From Aplidium turbinatum (lineage: Eukaryota > Chordata > Ascidiacea > Aplousobranchia > Polyclinidae): a stretch of DNA of 64,000 nucleotides. The DNA lies in NCBI GenBank assembly GCA_918807975.1, contig OU964931.1:8938251-9002250 (forward strand), written 5' to 3'. Of this stretch, positions 29,311-39,591 are shown piece after piece. Position 1 is the first letter of the stretch; each line of letters starts with the position of its first letter. The position numbers were made by a program, and so were the translations under genes. The notes below the pieces were generated by a model, which saw only the letters and a list, made by a program, of their open reading frames with translations, ran no database searches and had not been told where the DNA came from.

Positions 29311-29753
29311 TTCTATTCAATAAGTCAGTGTGTAACTGTAAACTGTTTGCAGTCGCAAAGCCAATGCATTCAGTCTTTTTCGGCCAATATGGTTAAATAA
29401 GGTATTGTAAATTAATGCAGTGCTGAAGAAATCACTTTTTTTGTCAGTGAACTCCATCAGGAGTTTTTATCTCCTCACAATATTCAATATTTGATAACGC
29501 AATATAAATGTTACAACACAGATGGCACATCCAAATAGTTTTTCTTAATGTATCCATTCTACTGAACAATTGTAAGTTAAGAAGGCCTTACTTCATATCT
29601 GACTGTAATTTACCTTTCTCTTTCCTTTTAGTCCACATGTGTTTTTATCTGGATTTGGACAGAGTTCGAAGTGAATGTTGTATAACATGCCTGCCACCAA
29701 CTAAAAAAAAGAAGTGTCACCATTGTACTTGAATCAGTGACAAGAGCACGAAT

Positions 29754-30712
29754 TAGAGCTGGCCGATATTGGTAAAATAATTTTGATACGATATTACCAA
29801 AAATAAAACGATATTATCTAAGTTTCGATATTTTACGGCGAATCGCAAAGCACGGCTTTCAATAACTGCATGAAAAACATACTGAGCACTGGTACTGAAA
29901 TGAACAACATTTATTGCAAACAATTGCTGCGATTTAACTGTCGCAAACTAAAGATTTTTGGTCAAAAATGTCAGCATGTTGACATTGCAGGGTTTTAGCC
30001 ACGATCTCTTCTTGGAAACAATTGAGCCACTAAGTGAAAACACCCTTTCACTACTAACACTGGTGGCTTGAATGCCCCAGAAGTTTTCTTGCAACTTTTG
30101 CAAGTGTAGGAAAAGTCAGTGCATTAGCTCGCCACCATGTACAGATGCAGCTATCCTTGTTGATAGTTTTTGATGCAAAATTGAGATGCAGCTCTGATCT
30201 GAGTTTTTCAATTGCAGTGCTTTCATTCTCATCGGTTGGTAATTTTGGTAAATCAGTGTCTTCAAAAAATTGTGACATGCACAACCGGGGCTTTTTAGCT
30301 TCCAAAGCTGTGTCATCAGCTTTTTCATCATCCGATTGTAAATGGGTCAATAAATTTGGATGTTTGGATACATACTCTGTAACAGCTTCCACAGACCACA
30401 GGATCATCGAACATGTTGGAAAAGTTCTTGAATCTTGGATCAACAAGCGTACAGAGCCGTAACAAAATGATACGTTCATCAATGCACACACGCTTGAGGG
30501 TTGTCTGCGCAGTGCGCATGCGATGTCAGACTGATCGCAATGCGTAAACTATACACACCCACTTGTGGGTTGTCTGCGCATGCGATATCTGTATCACTGC
30601 GCATGCGAAAATGTTGCTATAATTTCAGTACATTTATAAACGATAAAATCGGAGCTTTGTGAATAAATATCGCTGCCGAAAAAATATCGTATTGAAATAT
30701 CGCCCAGCTTTA
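29754..30712. mobile_element. 959-bp hAT derivative with C-terminal transposase remnant
   Basis: The left end TAGAGCTGGCCGATATT and the inverse of the right end TAAAGCTGGGCGATATTTC pair. Exact 8-bp TSDs GCACGAAT lie at 29,746-29,753 and 30,713-30,720. On the minus strand, 30,491-30,054 plus a frame change to about 29,950 reads as a hAT dimerisation domain, with CTWWRANALTFPTLAKVARK then ATSVSSERVFSLSGSIVSKK. Short GC-rich repeats with TGTCTGCGCATGCGAT occur near 30,497-30,606. Confidence 0.9.
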
Positions 30713-30720
30713 GCACGAAT

Positions 30721-32288
30721 GTGATATCGTAAAGTAGTAGTTTTGCATACTCTATTGATGCTAAAAGATATGTAACTAATATGGAAACATAGATGAATCT
30801 GCAATAATTTAACAACAACAGTAGAAAGGCAGATAACTGAAAGAATAAAGAAACGATCCAGTGACATACGAGTTTGTCTTTCAACTATGATATAATTCTT
30901 AAGTTTCGCTTTATCATTGCTCAAAACTACACAAAAGCAAATAACTTCATTGAAACTTTTAAATTGCGTACTATCTTGGATTTCCAGAAAACATTCCTCC
31001 TTGCCAATTAGAATAAGCCGAGTTAGCAAATAAACTTGATTGATTGATTAGTATTTTGTTGTCAGTTTGTCTGTCGTGCTGATTGATGAAAAGTCAGAAA
31101 TAAAAAGATAAAAAATAAAAAGATATAAAATTATATATAGTTATCATTTCAACATTTTGTGATAGTCTAATCTACAGTCACCGAAAGAACACAAGAAATT
31201 AATATATAGTACTTTCATGTTAATATAGGCTACACTGGGTTTTTTTTTTGGTGATTTATCGGTCATTGACCAATTTTTTAGCAAAATGTCCGAAAAAAAT
31301 ATAGTTAATTTGGTCAAAATGTCTGAAAAAATATATAGTCAATTCAATTGACTAAACATGACCAAAAATGACTAAAAATGACTGAAATAAATAAAATTGA
31401 CCGGATTTTATTCAAGTCAATTCGGACAAATGACCGAAAAATCTCAGCAAAAAAAAAACAGAATATACATTCATGACCATTTTGAGGCAGGCATCAAATA
31501 TATACTTTGAATGAGGTATAACCTACTTACTCAAAAACTCAAATTGTAAATATTATACTAAACTTATGGTCAGCAAACATTCAAAAAACTAAACTGTTTT
31601 CATCTTCAGTATGTACTATTGAATAAAACCAATGCCTGGCGCTGTTAAGTATTGGATTACATACATTGTGCTGACATCACAATGGCGTATCGAAAATTCA
31701 ATTCAACTTATTTTTCTCTGTCGGAAAACGAGCTTATAATGACAAAAATTATGCAACAGAAGTCAAAGTTTACAGTTTTACAATTTGGAATTTAGATTTA
31801 GCATTATCAACGAAAACGTTACCGGTAGTGAACAAAAGTAATGATCTGTTAAAGACAAGATCTTTATGAAACAATTTATCGTAACAAAACTAAGAGCCTG
31901 CAGTTCCTACACAAGAAGTTTTCATCAAATTCAATTGTGAAGCAAATAATGCAATTAGAGAAAGTACAGCAATAGGAAAGCAAAAAACCTAAGCAGTTAA
32001 AACAATCGTCAGTAACCTAACCTAATATGAAATTTGCTTCTAGAAAAGTGAAAGTAGAAAAGTTAATCAAAAGAGATATATACAGCTGTTATCTTATCTA
32101 GCACAGTTGTTTTAATAATTAATTCATTTGACTTACCAAAAACAAGAACAACACAAGTTAAAGAATGAAATTCAGTGTTTTGATAGAGACAACAAAAAGT
32201 CAATACAAATTACTTGTAGTCAATTGCCAGCCTCAAAATACGGTAAACAAGGTATAATGTGAAATAATAACTCAAAACTGAAAATTAC
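30721..32288. other. AT-rich stretch downstream of the cystatin exon
   Basis: It contains the foldback at 31,232-31,461 and simple-repeat LINE/SINE tails: TTGATTGATTGATT near 31,035, and the inverse of GACAGAGAAAAATAAG...GAATTGAAT near 31,695-31,720. No convincing exon was found on either strand. Confidence 0.4.
31232..31461. mobile_element. 230-bp foldback element, AT-rich
   Basis: CTGGGTTTTTTTTTTGGTGA at the left pairs with the inverse of TCTCAGCAAAAAAAAAACAG at the right, and TTATCGGTCA pairs with TGACCGAAAA. The interior is built from TGACCAAAA-like repeats. No clear TSD. Confidence 0.5.
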
Positions 32289-32507
32289 CTGTTTTGTGCC
32301 ATTAAGAAAATTATATCTATAATCTTGCACTGGGTTAGAATTATTTTTGGCATTCAACATCTTTTCTGCAGCCAGTTGTAGTTCTTTTTCAAAGGCAAAT
32401 TCACTGGCTTGAATTGATTTTTTTCCTCCAATCAACTTTTCACGTGCAAATGCAAAGTGCAGAGCACAAAAAATGAATACGTATACACTAAGATGTGACA
32501 TCAACAT
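32289..32507 (-). CDS. probable cystatin, first exon (signal peptide and N-terminal half)
   Basis: A 73-codon exon starts with a signal peptide (MLMSHLSVYVFIFCALHFAF, cleavage likely after FA). The mature part REKLIGGKKSIQASEFAFEK has the conserved N-terminal Gly-Gly of cystatins and the ALDFAVxE-like helix (ASEFAFEKELQLAAEKML). The exon stops at NGTKQ|GTAATT. In vertebrate type 2 cystatins the first intron falls right after the Gln of QxVxG, the same place. Cystatins are secreted inhibitors of papain-like proteases. I could not find exons 2 and 3 downstream on the minus strand (31.0-32.3 kb), so they are remote, divergent or lost. Moderate confidence. Confidence 0.5.
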
Positions 32508-33059
32508 AAGTAGGCTGAGGTGTCTAACTTACCCAAAACTAATCACTAAAAAAAATCAATAATAATTATCAATATATTTCTGGTGAACTTTTGAGTAAAT
32601 ATAATTATCAAGGTGATGTACGACGTATATACATCTATAATCATTTAGATTTTAAGTAATTCCAAGGGATGAAGTCATAGTTACCATGTATATAATTATC
32701 AGCAGAAAACAATTTCTGTTGAAAAAATGCCTGTTTTGTTATCTCATTTTGAATTGATTTCATTGTACATAAAGAATAACATTTTAACAAACAAAAAATA
32801 GATTTAAAGAAGCCTACCTAGTAAATCTATAGGCCTAACCTCAGATTAGATTTACGTAGATCTGGGTGTATCACCCAACTATAGATTTAACAGTTCAGAT
32901 CTTTCAACCCAAGGATTCTGCAGTCAATAAATTGATGGAATGATGGTTAAACCAAAGTGTCTAGTGTCTAAATTCCATAACCTATGCAATATAGCTATAC
33001 AGTTTGGTTCGTTTCTACCTATCTCTAGATAATATACAGGTCAAAAAAGCCCAAACTAA

Positions 33060-33689
33060 CAAAGCAATTATTATTATTATTATTTATTTGTGTCAGACAA
33101 AGCTGTCCATATCCAAAACAAAACAACGAAATAATACACAAACTGCAAATGCACAAAGGTCACAGAGAGCCACTTTGGATGCCGTCGGTTTAAAATCTCA
33201 CTAAATAGGCTATCTACTGTTACAAATTTACATACAATGAGCGTTGGAAGAATTGAAAGTATTCAGAATGATAAAAACAATCAGATGACATCAGGTCTGA
33301 TATAAAGCGACTTGAGGAGTGAATGCAACGGTTGATAAACGAAAACAATTATTTAAATTTTGAAGACTTGGATAAATGGATAATTGGATAATGGATATAA
33401 AGTATATACAAATACATATTAGAAGATGCTATTGTTTTTATATACCTTGTGAAATCGATGCTTTAATTAATTTTGTTAAGAGATTAGATTGTTATGCAAA
33501 TGCCAGCATTCATTCATTCAATGAATGCAAATTAGCCATACTATTTCATCCACGTTCTAGAAAATCAGTATATCAATCAATCAATCATTTTATTTTTCGC
33601 CATTAACGCGTCCGGGACGAAAAAGCTACTAACTACAAAAATCGATATATAAACCTACCAGCACGTTAACAAACAAGAAAAGGTGGCAA
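33060..33689 (-). mobile_element. LINE 3'-end fragments, minus orientation
   Basis: ATTATTATTATTATTTATTT followed by GTGTCAGAC resembles the LINE tail at 11,225-11,255. Near 33,575 CAATCAATCAATCATTTTAT with CGCCATTAACGCG marks another simple-repeat tail. The end AGAAAAGGTGGCAAA at about 33,675-33,690 continues at 34,540 (AAAACCTTGAAAGG) and is similar to 8,650-8,760. Confidence 0.5.
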
Positions 33690-34537
33690 ATGTTTCTTAT
33701 CCTGTTCAAAACATTAATACGACCCAAACTCGAATACAACAACACCATTTGGCACCCATACCTCAAATACAACATTGTATCTTTAGAAAGTGTGCAGCGC
33801 CGAGCAACAAAACTTGTCCCATGTCTCCATGACCTACCTTACGATGAAAGACTAAAAAGATTAGACCTACGAACACTAACGTTTAGAAGACTCCGAAATG
33901 ACATGATTCAAACTTTTAAGTATCTTCAAAATTTTTATGATGTTAATGAAAAAGAACTTTTTTCCATACCTGAAGGTGTACACAACACTCGAGGTCACAA
34001 ATTTAAATTAAAAATCTGTACCTTCAAAACACAATGAATGGAATAAGTTACATGAGAAAATTGTCACAGCACCTAGTTTAAACAGCTTCAAAGCAAGACT
34101 GGATCACCACTGGCGAAATAGAGTTAGTTAAATTTGACCCACTTGGGTAGTCATATTTGCAAGTACTGGCCGCCTCCACTAACGTTGACATTCACTACAT
34201 CTTGTAACTTGTACAGTATGTATATAACGTATGTAGCCCACTATTGTATGATGTATTGTATACCTATCTCTACTGACAGTTATATTCTATTTTATATGGT
34301 GTCTCCAGCCCCAGATGTTTTTTGTTTAATTTTTAGTGTTATGCTGTGCCTTTATAAGATATGTATGCTCTAGGTAGTATTGACTCGTTTTTCTTGGTGT
34401 TTTTGTCTCTTGTTTATGACTTCCTTGTTGGTATTCTATTTCCTTTTTTTTAATTTATTTATTTAATATTGCTACGTAAGTTATGAAGGTGAAAAAGCAC
34501 TGCTGTGCTTGCAACACCATTATTATTATTATTATAA
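33690..34537 (+). mobile_element. 5'-truncated LINE inserted in another repeat
   Basis: The ORF 33,690-34,037 reads TLIRPKLEYNNTIWHPYLKY and SVQRRATKLVPCLHDLPYDE with RLKRLDLRTLTFRRLRNDMI. This is the C-terminal end of a CR1/L2/jockey-type reverse transcriptase (LVRPxLEYxxxVWxPxxxxxIxxLExVQRRAT). A 3' UTR of about 500 bp ends in an ATT microsatellite (34,519-34,537). Flanking sequence shows it split an older repeat related to 8.65-8.76 kb. Confidence 0.8.
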
Positions 34538-34713
34538 AACCTTGAAAGGTTTAAAACGTGCCTGAATGAAAAATTATAATATGTAGTAGGCTATATATCA
34601 GTAGTTAGCACGAACACAAAACCCAAAATACAAATAGCAAAAAATAAAACAAAAACAGAAAGAAGCACACATGTAGTAATTATGCCTATTTCAAAATGAT
34701 GAGCAGGACTTAC

Positions 34714-35010
34714 ATTTTTAACATCTAGGTACCGTACTTCTCTTTCTAAATCTCGTATTTCTTCATAGAGTACAGGAATTCCTAAACTAGTCCAGAGATC
34801 GAGGACTAGTTTAGGGATCCCTGATAGATGAAAAAGTCATATTTTCACAAAGGAGAAAGTTTCCTCAATTGGAAGCACTGCATGCCTTATACATTTATAT
34901 ATTTGATACCATGATGGTTAATGACCCAACCTACCTGATGCACAGCACACGCCTGCCAACGTACGACAATAATGACTGGCTGGCGACTGATGTAATTTCA
35001 ATTTTGAACT
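34714..35010 (-). CDS. two candidate exons of an unidentified gene
   Basis: Exon 34,820-34,714 has a strong acceptor (CTTTTTCATCTATCAG) and donor (AAT|GTAAGT). Its 35 codons include IPKLVLDLWTSLGIP and the coiled-coil-like LYEEIRDLEREVRYLDVK. An upstream exon, 35,010-34,935 (HQSPASHYCRTLAGVCCAS), ends TCAG|GTAGGT in phase 1, exactly matching the next exon. If the last donor is skipped, the frame continues through a hydrophobic segment (EIGIITTCVLLSVFVLFFAI) to a stop near 34,597, which would give a membrane-anchored end. The plus strand over 34,820-35,050 is also open for about 78 codons, so the coding strand is uncertain. Product unknown. Confidence 0.33.
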
Positions 35011-35049
35011 CTATAAAGTCTAGTCTAGAATATACTTTTTCTCTTTAAA

Positions 35050-36029
35050 ATAAAGGCTACAGAGAAACCAAATTGCTGAAGTGTGATCGTTAAAAAACTT
35101 TTGCTTTTACTAGAAAAAAAACAAACATTACCGAATAACCCAGCTTCAAGGAGGATACCAAAAATGACACAGCCCATCGATTAATGGTTAATAATGCTAA
35201 AAGCCTAAAATGTTTTCATAAATTGGCTGAATAAAAAAGAAAAACTGCTTTTCTTGGAACTTTAACAAAATAGGAGAGTTGCCAGAGTCTACAAATTTTA
35301 CTTGCCAAAAACAAGTTTCAAATCAGCTAAAAATTGTAAAAATAAGCCACATTTTTTGCAGAGTTCAGATTAGTTCTAGTCTAAAGTAGTTCAGAGGATT
35401 TAAAGCAAATAGGTCTTTTACGTACACTTAAAATGATCAAAACGCTTGAAAAACAGGGTGAAAAGAGTGACTAACCGTAGTTTAAGAGATTGATTACTGA
35501 TGTTAACCTGATTATTGTACAAGTTTTAACCCTCAATATTTCACTTAGGTTAACTGTAAAAGCATAATTTTAAAAGCATTTTATTCTAAATTAATCATGG
35601 CTAACAAATGAAATATTTTGAAAGTTTGTTGTAGATTAAAATGGAACGTAAATACTTAAAAAATAACATATTAAAAAGGAGCCCAAAAAGCCGCCACCCT
35701 CCAAACTGAAAAACAATATGAATAATTTTTTTTTTTCAACACAAAGATATAATATTTTTATGAGCTTCTGGCAACTTTTTCAAAGACCCAACAACATTTC
35801 CCAAGATGGAGAAAGTTTTGAACTATTGCGTTTGTGGCAACACTGAAGGTTGTCTGATCAAGTGGGATGTCTGAATCTGAGTTTCAAACTAAGGTGTACC
35901 ATCCATAACGCACAATATATTATGCTGTATATTATCACAATGAGTGCAAAATAAACTGATTGTTGACAATAAAATAGGCTCTACTAATTCTTAAGTATAA
36001 CTGCATCGTTAGTTTTCTTTTGTTTTCAG
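35050..36029. other. AT-rich stretch upstream of the NOL8-like gene
   Basis: No element or gene is identified. A minus-strand ATG near 35,180 opens a short hydrophobic reading (MGCVIFGILLEAGLFG) before a possible donor, but it does not join in phase to the exons at 34.7-35.0 kb. A pyrimidine-rich 3' splice site (TTTTCTTTTGTTTTCAG) ends at 36,029. Confidence 0.4.
36013..36029 (+). promoter_or_regulatory. 3' splice site in the NOL8-like 5' leader
   Basis: TTTTCTTTTGTTTTCAG is an ideal polypyrimidine tract plus AG, 45 bases before the ATG. It could accept a 5' UTR exon or, in lineages that use it, a trans-spliced leader. No partner donor was identified. Confidence 0.45.
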
Positions 36030-36074
36030 ACAATTTTAATTTAAATCTGCATTTACTGCCAATTTTTCTGAACT

Positions 36075-37226
36075 ATGCCGACATCCAAGGTTATCAAAAG
36101 AAGAGAGAAGCACCGTAAGTCGAATCAAGCAAGACTTAATTCACTTGCATTGGTTCAGGAACAATCGCAGAAATCAAAGCTGCTTATTCAGGCTGCATTG
36201 AATAACTTAGATGCTTGCAATAAGCACCATGTAAAATTTTCAGACAGTGACGATGAAAGTTTTCAAAGCGATATAATTTCTTCTGAAAAAAGCAAGTCTG
36301 ATTCTATTTTAGGATTTGATAATGATTCTGAAAAGATCACTATTGACCCTTATTTTGGAAAAAATTCTGCTCAAAAGGTTATGCAAATTCGGTCCAATGT
36401 GGGTTTGGATGATCGATTCAAATTTGATGATCGTTTTGCGAAAGAAAGCCATGATGAAGATTGCATGGAGGAAGATGTTTCAAATGAAGTGAAAAAGAAC
36501 CTGGCAGTTCTTCAACAAGTTGTAGGCATAACCAGTTTATCTAAATTTGCCAAACACAAAAGTCATCAATTTAAAGACCCTTCGGTTAAAAGATATGATC
36601 CAAAAGTAGAAAAGCATCTTCATGTCAAATCTTCAACTAAAACAGAGCAACCTGTTAAAGCAAAGAAGAAGAAACAAGATATTTCTGTTCCTAATGTTGA
36701 CAAGCAACAGTTTTATCAAGTAAGCTCAACCGGACTTCAACAGGCCTTTGGAAAAAATCAAGAAATATCAAGTGAAACTACTACTACAAATGAAGAAGGG
36801 TTTTCTCTTCTTGGTATGTTTGGACGAGAACATGATGATGATAGCAACAAAAATAAAATGTCGGACTATAAAGTAGAAAATTATGACCAACAGAAAAAAG
36901 GGAAGTCAAGCATTTTGACTTCACAGTTTTTTAAAGATGATAATAGCGAGAGTGACCTTTCAGATGGTGACAATTTAGATCTTGAAGACTTGACTGATAA
37001 ATCTTTCATTTATCAAGGACAGTCTATGAACAATTCATATTTTCTCTTTTCTAAAACTGATGCTCGTATTTTGAATGGACCTAAACGATTTTGCAGTAAT
37101 AAATCTTATGATACCATTCATCGGGAATGGGAAGAAATAAAAGACGAATTGCAAGATGAATATAAATACAAACACAGAAATGCTGTAAGAATAAAGAAAA
37201 AGCAAGGACACCAGAAAAAGGAATAA
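36075..37226 (+). CDS. NOL8: NOL8-like nucleolar protein, C-terminal-domain form, single exon
   Basis: A 383-residue uninterrupted ORF resembles the C-terminal third of vertebrate NOL8 throughout. Landmarks are REKHRKSNQARLNSL, ALNNLDACNKHHVKFSDSDD (HxxFxSDS), AQKVMQIRSNVGLDDRFKFD, KKNLAVLQQVVGI, HQFKDPSVKRYDPKVEKH, a basic KAKKKKQD stretch and the aromatic YFLFSKTDARILNGPKRFC near the end. NOL8 acts in the nucleolus in ribosome biogenesis and growth control. The vertebrate protein is ~1,170 residues with an N-terminal RRM; neither RRM nor middle part is seen here. An in-frame TGA two codons before the ATG fixes the start. A 3' splice site 45 bases upstream suggests a 5' UTR intron or spliced-leader acceptor. 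Acidic/Ser and Lys-rich composition fits the family. Confidence 0.82.
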   Translation: MPTSKVIKRREKHRKSNQARLNSLALVQEQSQKSKLLIQAALNNLDACNKHHVKFSDSDDESFQSDIISSEKSKSDSILGFDNDSEKITIDPYFGKNSAQKVMQIRSNVGLDDRFKFDDRFAKESHDEDCMEEDVSNEVKKNLAVLQQVVGITSLSKFAKHKSHQFKDPSVKRYDPKVEKHLHVKSSTKTEQPVKAKKKKQDISVPNVDKQQFYQVSSTGLQQAFGKNQEISSETTTTNEEGFSLLGMFGREHDDDSNKNKMSDYKVENYDQQKKGKSSILTSQFFKDDNSESDLSDGDNLDLEDLTDKSFIYQGQSMNNSYFLFSKTDARILNGPKRFCSNKSYDTIHREWEEIKDELQDEYKYKHRNAVRIKKKQGHQKKE

Positions 37227-37227
37227 A
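37222..37227 (+). promoter_or_regulatory. polyadenylation signal overlapping the NOL8-like stop codon
   Basis: AATAAA spans the TAA stop (37,224-37,226). Cleavage 10-30 bases later would fall at the edge of the transposon starting at 37,252, giving an extremely short 3' UTR. Confidence 0.5.
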
Positions 37228-37251
37228 ATTTAGAAAATTGTAATGTTGGTA

Positions 37252-38408
37252 CCGTCAACCAGGGCTACTTTGAACACTTTTTTCACTTATTTGCTTGTAT
37301 TTTCATGCCTTTTTATGCTAAAAAGCTCAGATTTAGCCAAAATTAGGTTGTGTGTAAACGCTCAAGGAGGTGTAAGCAATTTTTAAACAAGTAAAAATTT
37401 GGGGCTTTTCCCGCCAAATTTGTGGGTGTTCAAACTTAGGGTTGGGGTATTCTATCTTTGAACACTCACTTATTATGCATATTTTAGGCCCTAATTGAGC
37501 AGTTTGTTCAATCTTATATGTCACGTAACATTACTTTAAACAAGTTGTGCCATTTGAAAAAGTTTCATGATGAAATAACTTCTAAAAAAGTCAATAACAA
37601 GCCCCCTACACCCCCCCCCCCCCCCAGCAAAATTTCTCCATGACGAGTCTCGTAATATTGATGAATATTATACTGCCCTGGATCATGAAGTAAAACTGCA
37701 CGTAATGTAATCATGAAGCAATAATTACTACTTTTCTTGCAAGGTTTAATAAATCACGGAGCAAATGGTATTAAATTTAATCACGTGAAAAAGCAGTTGT
37801 ATACAGCGACCAAAACACTGAAATGACAACAAACACAACAGTTCATGCCATGTGCATGAGAAACATGGCGCAAACGAACAACCTCCATACAGCCACATGT
37901 TAGGGCTACTTTGAACATCGCTATATCACAGTGGTGTAGTCCAAAGAAAATGTTCGGGCTACTTTGAACACTGTTCAAAGTTAGGCAACCTAAACTAAAA
38001 CAGTGATGCAATCCAGAACTTTCGTAATTACAAGCAATATGTTCAACACAAATTCAGTTTTCAATTATCCTCGACATGCTAATAAAATTGAAACCTTTTT
38101 CTAAAAAAACTGGGTCAAAAGCTCTTTTACTTTCCAAGATCAGCATAAAAGTTTCGAGCCTACTTAAAACTGTTATCTGGGGGCAAAAAATTAAATTTCC
38201 AGAAAATACTCTCAAAGCAGTTTTTACTATCAACAATATCATTATTTTGCCATTTTCGGAAAGGGCAATTGATAACGATCATTTGATGAAGTTTTCTGCG
38301 AAATGCAATTTAAAGTGTTCCTTTTACAGGCCTTAATACAAGGGGTATTCGGATTTTTAAACTAGTGTTCAAAGTTAGACTACCGTTCAAAGTAGCCCTG
38401 GTTGACGG
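37252..38408. mobile_element. 1.16-kb DNA transposon with 26-bp perfect ends, TA flanks
   Basis: The left terminus CCGTCAACCAGGGCTACTTT (continuing GAACA) is repeated inverted at the right end (AAAGTAGCCCTGGTTGACGG). TA dinucleotides flank both sides (37,250-37,251, 38,409-38,410). The core GGGCTACTTTGAACA recurs internally at about 37,905 and 37,960. No transposase ORF. A run of about 14 C lies at 37,611-37,625. The TA TSD suggests a Tc1/mariner-pogo-type or related element; the terminus is not one I can assign. Confidence 0.8.
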
Positions 38409-38410
38409 TA

Positions 38411-39591
38411 CATTTAAGTGAAAATATTTAAGCGATTGTTCAAATTATCATCTATTTGATGTGAAATGCAATCAACATTGCATTTCAATCTGAATTGTTT
38501 TGGTTGGAGCAAAACTCATGCTTTTTGCAATAAAAACGCAGTAATTAACCTAACAAGGTGCCTTCAAATGGAAATAAGAGAGACCTGGTAATTTTAATAA
38601 ACTATAAAGCAATATGAAAAGTTAAATCTGAAGATTTCCAAATACCGATAATCAAAAGTGGTTTCAATTTCCTTTTTATGCTATTTTGCTAATAAGTCAT
38701 TTTGTAGGTTTTGGTCAGTGGGGGTAACATTTTGACAAACCGATTATTTTTTAAATTTGTTATTTGAACAATTATGGTGCAAGCAAGATCAATGGATTTT
38801 GTTAGTTGAAAAACTTTTCCTGCATCGTTCTGTTTTTTAGAAGTAGGAAGCTCAAAACCGTTTGTTATTTTATATATATATGAAAGTGATCATTTGGTTG
38901 ATTTTGGACAAATAGAAAATGAATGCATGCCAAAATTGCTCTTTTTAGTGAACACCTTCCAAAATGGCTATTTTTTTGCCAATTTTTACTGATGTTTTTT
39001 AGAGTTTGATGTTGATCGGTACCATTAGACCCTGATTGGATGACCGTTGCCATAGATTATTATGCTTTTAATGGATGTTTTTCAAGGTCGCCAAACTTTA
39101 ATGGTAATAAATAAAACTAGATGTGTACTCATTCTTTATTTGATAACAAAACTTTCGCTGGCATCTTCACTGTTCATGATTGTCAAAATGGTGTTAATAT
39201 CTACAACTCGATGATGATTGTTGTAAAGTTTTTATTATTCACAAATTATCATGACTCAATCATGTGTTTGTTGATTGCATTACATTATTTGAAACATCTG
39301 ACTTATTCCTATCAGACAAGGTAGGTAATATACGAGTAGAAAATCATTGTGTGACTTGCATTTTCTCCTGGGATGGTGACACTGTTCATGCATATTCTGT
39401 GCATCGCTGCTGACTTCGGCCAACCAACGACTGGTGGAACTGAACATTTTAAGATCAATTTCCCTGGTGCGTATGTAAAGAGTTACTGGATATGTGATGT
39501 AAAGAGTATTAAAATAACTTGTCCTCTAAAAAATGTTGATGCAAATTGATGTTGCTCGATATTTGTTGTTTGTAAAAAAATAGGCTATATA
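38411..39591. other. intergenic, no element recognised
   Basis: AT-rich sequence. An ORF at 39,121-39,324 (67 codons) has no recognised motif and is treated as chance. Confidence 0.4.

Noticed and set aside
30634-31029. Minus-strand ORF with ECFLEIQDSTQFKSFNEVIC as a cystatin last exon
   Set aside because: The Cys spacing is wrong, the PW loop is missing, the acceptor is poor, and a simple-repeat tail lies next to it.
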